64,000 nt of DNA from Cocos nucifera (lineage: Eukaryota; Streptophyta; Magnoliopsida; Arecales; Arecaceae). Location of the stretch: NCBI GenBank assembly GCA_006176705.1, contig QRFJ01004908.1, positions 62,001 through 126,000 on the forward strand. Reading direction: 5' to 3'. The notes under the pieces were generated by a model that saw only the letters and a list, made by a program, of their open reading frames with translations, had not been told where the DNA came from and did no database searches. A program made the translations under genes and the position numbers. Within the stretch, counting starts at the first letter, position 1. The number at the start of each line of letters is the position of its first letter. Positions 60,208 through 64,000 of this stretch are shown here, piece after piece.

Positions 60208-61400
60208 GCCCATTAGGAATAGGAGGAAGACCTCGTCCTAATGCGAGCAAAGTCAAAGACCTCGTTCACCTTAGACGAGATGGGGGGAGAGGCTCGAACG
60301 ACGGTCCGCATGTGCCCCCACAGCCCGTTAGAAATAGGAGGAAGACCTCGTCCTAACGCGAGCAAAGTCGAAGGCCTCGTTCACCTTAGACGAGATGGGG
60401 GGAGAGGCTCGGACGACGGTCCGCATGATGTGCCCCCACAGCCCGTTAGGAACAGGAGGAAATACCTCATCCTAATGCGAGCAAAGTCGAAGGCCTCGTT
60501 CACCTTAGACGAGATGGAGGGAGAGGCTCGGACGACGGTCCGCATGATGTGCCCCACAGCCCGTTAGAAAGGAGGAAGACCTCGTCCTAACGCGAGCAAA
60601 GTCGAAGGCCTCGTTCACCTTAGACGAGATGGGGGAGAGGCTCGGACGACGGTCCGCATGATGTGCCCCCACAGCCCGTTAGGAATAGGAGGAATACCTC
60701 GTCCTAATGCGAGCAAAGTCGAAGGCCTCGTTCACCTTAGACGAGATGGGGGGAGAGGCTCGGACGACGGTCCGCATGTGCCCCCACAGCCCGTTAGGAA
60801 CAGGAGGAAGATCCTCGTCCTAATGCGAGCAAAGTCGAAGGCCTCGTTCACCTTAGACGAGACGAGGGGGAGAGGCTCGGACGACGGTCCGCATGATGTG
60901 CCCCCACAGCCCGTTAGGAACAGGAGGAAGACCTCGTCCTAACGCGAGCAAAGTCGAAGGCCTCGTTCACCTTAGACGAGATGGGGGGAGAAGGCTCGGA
61001 CGACGGTCCGCATGTGCCCCCACAGTCCGTTAGGAACAGGAGGAAGACCTCGTCCTAACGCGAGCAAAGTCGAAGGCCTCGTTCACCTTAGACGAGATGG
61101 GGGGAGAAGCTCGGACGACGGTCCGCATGTGCCCCCACAGCCCGTTAGGAATAGGAGGAAGACCTCGTCCTAACGCGAGCAAAGTCGAAGACCTCGTTCA
61201 CCTTAGACGAGATGGAGGGAGAAGCTCGGACGACGGTCCGCATGTGCCCCCACAGCCCATTAAGAACAGGAGGAAGACCTCATCCTAATGCGAGCAAAGT
61301 CGAAGGCCTCGTTCACCTTAGACGAGATGGGGGAGAAGCTCGGACGACGGTCTGCATGTGCCCCCACAGCCCATTAGGAACAGGAGGAAGACCTCGTCAA
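60208..61400 (+). repeat. Tandem array, about ten monomers of about 115 bp
   Basis: The landmark CCTCGTCCTAA (or a one-base variant) starts at 60231, 60345, 60465, 60580, 60697, 60813, 60932, 61048, 61163 and 61278, with a truncated eleventh at 61392, so the period is 114-120 bp. Length changes come from small indels such as CATG versus CATGATG. Monomers are very similar, which indicates recent amplification or homogenisation. Each contains TTCACCTTAGACGAGATGG and GACGACGGTCCGCATG. Confidence 0.95.
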
Positions 61401-61669
61401 CCTCGGCCAGAGGAGATAAGATCTCCTTCGAACAATCCTATCAAACTTCGGTTAAATAAGGTCAGAACACCGACTTCGACCTCGACGAGAGATAGAATTT
61501 TTTCTAAGTGACCGAATCAACCTCGGCTAAAGAGCCTTAACTTCGGCATCAACTTTAGCCAGAGATGAAATATCCGTCGAACTTCGACATGGATCGATAC
61601 GAGGCCCGAAAGAAAACTTCGGCAAATTGCCTTGACTACACTCCCTTCCTTCAAATTTCGAACTCGGGA

Positions 61670-61682
61670 GTAGGGGGGCTAG
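61670..61682 (+). other. Polypurine tract of the gypsy element
   Basis: GGGAGTAGGGGGGCTAG immediately precedes the LTR start TGTTGGGG at 61683, as expected for the plus-strand primer of reverse transcription. Confidence 0.7.
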
Positions 61683-62465
61683 TGTTGGGGATAAACCCCG
61701 CTCCTGCTGAAGTCTAGTTCGATGCTCAGCCTGATGCAACTGGTGGCCGCAGAAGAGATTTCGCAGACGGGCTTCAGCCGAACTGCCAAGCGGCCGAGCT
61801 CCTCAAACTCCCAACGTCAGGACCGAACCCTCCCTCCCTCGGCCAGGCCTCAAGCGGTCGTCCCTCCAGCGGCCGAACTCCTCAAGCGGTCGCCCCCTCG
61901 GCCGAACTCCTCAAGCGGTCGCCCCCTCGGCCGAACTCCTCAAGCGGTCGTCTTAGCTGAACTTCGGCCGACCGAGCTCCCAGCGAACCTCTCCAACGAC
62001 CGAGCCTTTACGGAAGCCGAACTCCCTACAGACTTCTTCAGTAGACGAGCTTCTCAGTGGTCGAACTCCTTATGATGCAGGCAATCTCGCTATGGTTACA
62101 CGACGATAACGATCGGCATTTATCGGCAATAACGATCGACATTTATCAACAATAATAATCGATATTTATTAGCAATAATGATCGACAATAACGATCGGCA
62201 TTGATCAGGACGGTTACAACAAGCTCCCTCTATAAAAATGACCCTTCGGATACCTTTACGCCAGGTTCTGAAAACTCTTTTCTCTTCTTCTATACTCTAT
62301 CGAGCATTTCATTCATGTTGCCGGGAACTGACTTGAACGTCGGAGGATCTTGCCGGAGCCACTCCCACCGGCTCTGAGCCAAACTTTATTTTATAGGTCC
62401 CCGTAGATGACCTCATCCGCATCAACTCCGACGGACTTCGGCGATGATGAATTTCTGCGTGAACA
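61683..62465 (+). repeat. Gypsy-type LTR (783 bp)
   Basis: Begins TGTTGGGGATAAACC and ends GCGTGAACA. TATA box TATAAAAA at 62231-62238. Two internal minisatellites: a unit of about 29 bp (GGCCGAACTCCTCAAGCGGT...) repeated about three times at 61866-61960, and a unit of about 23 bp (AACGATCGGCATTTATC...) repeated about four times at 62105-62205. With the partner LTR missing, age cannot be estimated; the right end is set by the TG/CA rule only. Confidence 0.65.
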
Positions 62466-64000
62466 GTATGTAAGGTTAGTATCAAAATAGATAGAGGTTT
62501 CATATTTAGAGGTATTTATACTTCCCTGTATTTTCCTTCATATATATCCCTGCCTTCAGCTGAGAGCCAATGATTTGTTCTCCATAAACAAATTAAGTCA
62601 CCATTATTAATTAAGCAAATGAATATGCGAGGCAATCATCCAACGCATCGTTTGACAGTCTTCACAAGGACTAGACGAACATCATCTCATAAATGTTGCT
62701 TAAACGATCTTTTTTGTCTATATTCATTGGAGAAAGTCACCATGGTCATTTAGTCTTCGCTCCCATCTCGGTCATTCGTCCAGGTGTAGGCCTCCACCGA
62801 TTCCAGTCGGGTGCGGAGTCCAAATCTACGGAGCGCGCGCACCCGTACGCTAGGACGAGAGGAAGGAGACTTTAGGACCAGCGAGATGTGAAAGCAAGCG
62901 TTACATCCGACGTTAATGGTTGTATTTATTTCAGGATATATAATCGTGACGTCCAAATTACAAAGCAAGCACCACATTTACGGCCCACCAAACTTGGTAG
63001 AACCTTACCATTTAGTTAAGAAAGAGTAAGCTTAAGTGGCCGCCACACCAGCATTTGGTGTGTTGTCTCTTTCAATATTCCTGCTTGCAATCCAGCGGTC
63101 CTGGTCCTTAGACACTGGAATTGATTGACGGTTTCTAAGTACGACATGGGCCACCATCCTCCATTGTTTATTTTGTGGAACGCATTAAAGACTAATTCGA
63201 ACGGAATGGATGAATGTTGTTTAATCTAGTGGAACTTTGGTCGATTTTTTTTTTTTTTTTCTTACTTGCACCGTGGAACACGTTGATGTACCTAGTTTGT
63301 TCATCCAGTCGGCATGAAATGTGGCATGCAATGCACTAGAAAGCATGGTTAATGTACCTAGTTTGTTCATCCAGTCGGCATGAAATATGGCATGCAATGC
63401 ACTAGAAAGCATGGTTCTAGTTTTTTATATTATGTGCTCAATTGGAACGCGGATGGGTGTTGAGGACTTTCGTTGGCATTCAATTGCTTCTTAAGAATAA
63501 ATTTTGTGCGCCACATGGGGGTTTATGAGAGCCTTTATTGCCCATTTTATCTCCATTGGCCGGCAAGGAAAAAGAGAGTCGGGCATATGAGCTGACGAGC
63601 ATATAAGTCATTGTTCTTTTACCTAGAGAGCTATAACTTTATGCAAGTATATTATCTCTTTTTTAGTTTTCTCCTTTTCTTTAGAAGTAAAATTCTAGGA
63701 GGATATCCACATTTTTATGTCTTGAGTTTGAACTAAAAGGATTTTTTCCAAGCGTTCGACTCGAGTAACCCTAATCAATATAATGCTTTATCAAAATATG
63801 AAAATAAAAATGATACTATTATTAGCAGTGAGAGGGTATGTAGATATGTCTATAAAATCAAAGAATCATTTAAGAATAACCCAAATGATGAAGCTAAGTA
63901 GTTAATTATTTCTAAGTAAGATTCCAATGAACTATTGACTCATGGACATATTGATTTTATATTGCATTTTCCACTGCACCTTCAATATGACACAACCATC
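62466..64000. other. Intergenic DNA at the right end
   Basis: No gene recognised. It holds a short GC-rich patch (62755-62880), a T run (63246-63260) and a 66-bp tandem duplication (63286-63417). The GC-rich patch could be a promoter or first exon but no family could be named. Confidence 0.4.
63286..63417 (+). repeat. 66-bp tandem duplication
   Basis: Two head-to-tail copies beginning ATGTACCTAGTTTGTTCATC at 63286 and 63352, differing by about two bases. Confidence 0.95.

Larger units (their letters stand above)
60208..62465 (+). mobile_element. 3' end of a Ty3/gypsy LTR retrotransposon (tandem-repeat 3' UTR, PPT, LTR)
   Basis: Tandem array (60208-61400), an AT/GC-mixed stretch (61401-61660), a polypurine tract (about 61670-61682) and a TG...CA-bounded LTR (61683-62465) follow in the order expected for the 3' end of an LTR retrotransposon. 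No gag or pol is present, so the superfamily is inferred from the LTR style (TGTTGGGGATAAACCCC start) and from the tandem-repeat 3' UTR known from the Tat lineage. The body should lie in or beyond the gap. Confidence 0.6.

Noticed and set aside
60208..61400. CRISPR-like regular repeat array
   Set aside because: The whole 115-bp unit repeats, with no unique spacers, in a plant nuclear context and next to a polypurine tract and LTR. It is a tandem repeat.
60241..61511. Open frames across the tandem array that might encode a repeat protein
   Set aside because: Frames change from monomer to monomer because of indels, and the composition alone keeps them open. No known domain.

Overview
The window is nuclear DNA of a flowering plant, most likely a monocot. 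Three intron-containing or plant-specific genes sit inside dense, nested plant transposons (CACTA, Ty1/copia, a Ty3/gypsy end, and several MITE-like elements). The long lipin gene and TE make-up suggest a palm-like monocot, but that is inference; nothing here fixes the species. There are no bacterial genes, operons, CRISPR arrays or phage features.

Layout. 1-5408 is the 5' part of a CACTA element (CACTA-A, reading leftwards, truncated by the window edge), with a decayed TNP2-type transposase and an internal palindrome of about 1 kb. 5409-9130 is a Ty1/copia relic (copia-1). 9131-10990 is ordinary intergenic DNA. 11759-29592 (+) is a ten-exon gene for a lipin-type phosphatidate phosphatase (PAH), whose larger introns hold MITEs, duplications and a purine tract. 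30331-36240 is mostly intergenic, with one MULE-like MITE (32133-32861) and a 62-residue one-EF-hand gene (33056-33244, -). 36241-41042 (-) is a three-exon GT8 gene of the GUX (xylan glucuronosyltransferase) family. 41640-46619 is a second copia relic (copia-2) carrying a complete 1249-bp non-autonomous CACTA element with a 3-bp target duplication. At 46620 a second copy of the CACTA-A family (CACTA-B) begins in opposite orientation. It is interrupted at 50197 by a third, more complete copia element (copia-3, -), whose 5' LTR runs into a 1000-N assembly gap (58998-59997). 60208-62465 is the 3' end of a Ty3/gypsy element: about ten 115-bp tandem repeats, a polypurine tract and a 783-bp LTR. 62466-64000 is intergenic.

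The genes do not form a functional cluster. PAH converts phosphatidate to diacylglycerol at the ER/nuclear membrane, GUX decorates xylan in the Golgi, and the EF-hand peptide is of unknown role. Coordinates of spliced genes were built by hand from splice consensus, reading-frame continuity and recognised family sequence. No undescribed biological system was demonstrated. The features most worth a second look are the conserved giant hairpin inside the CACTA family, the upstream ORFs of PAH (one overlapping its start), the W-box cluster in the copia-3 LTR, the gypsy 3' tandem array, and the apparently shortened EF-hand gene.
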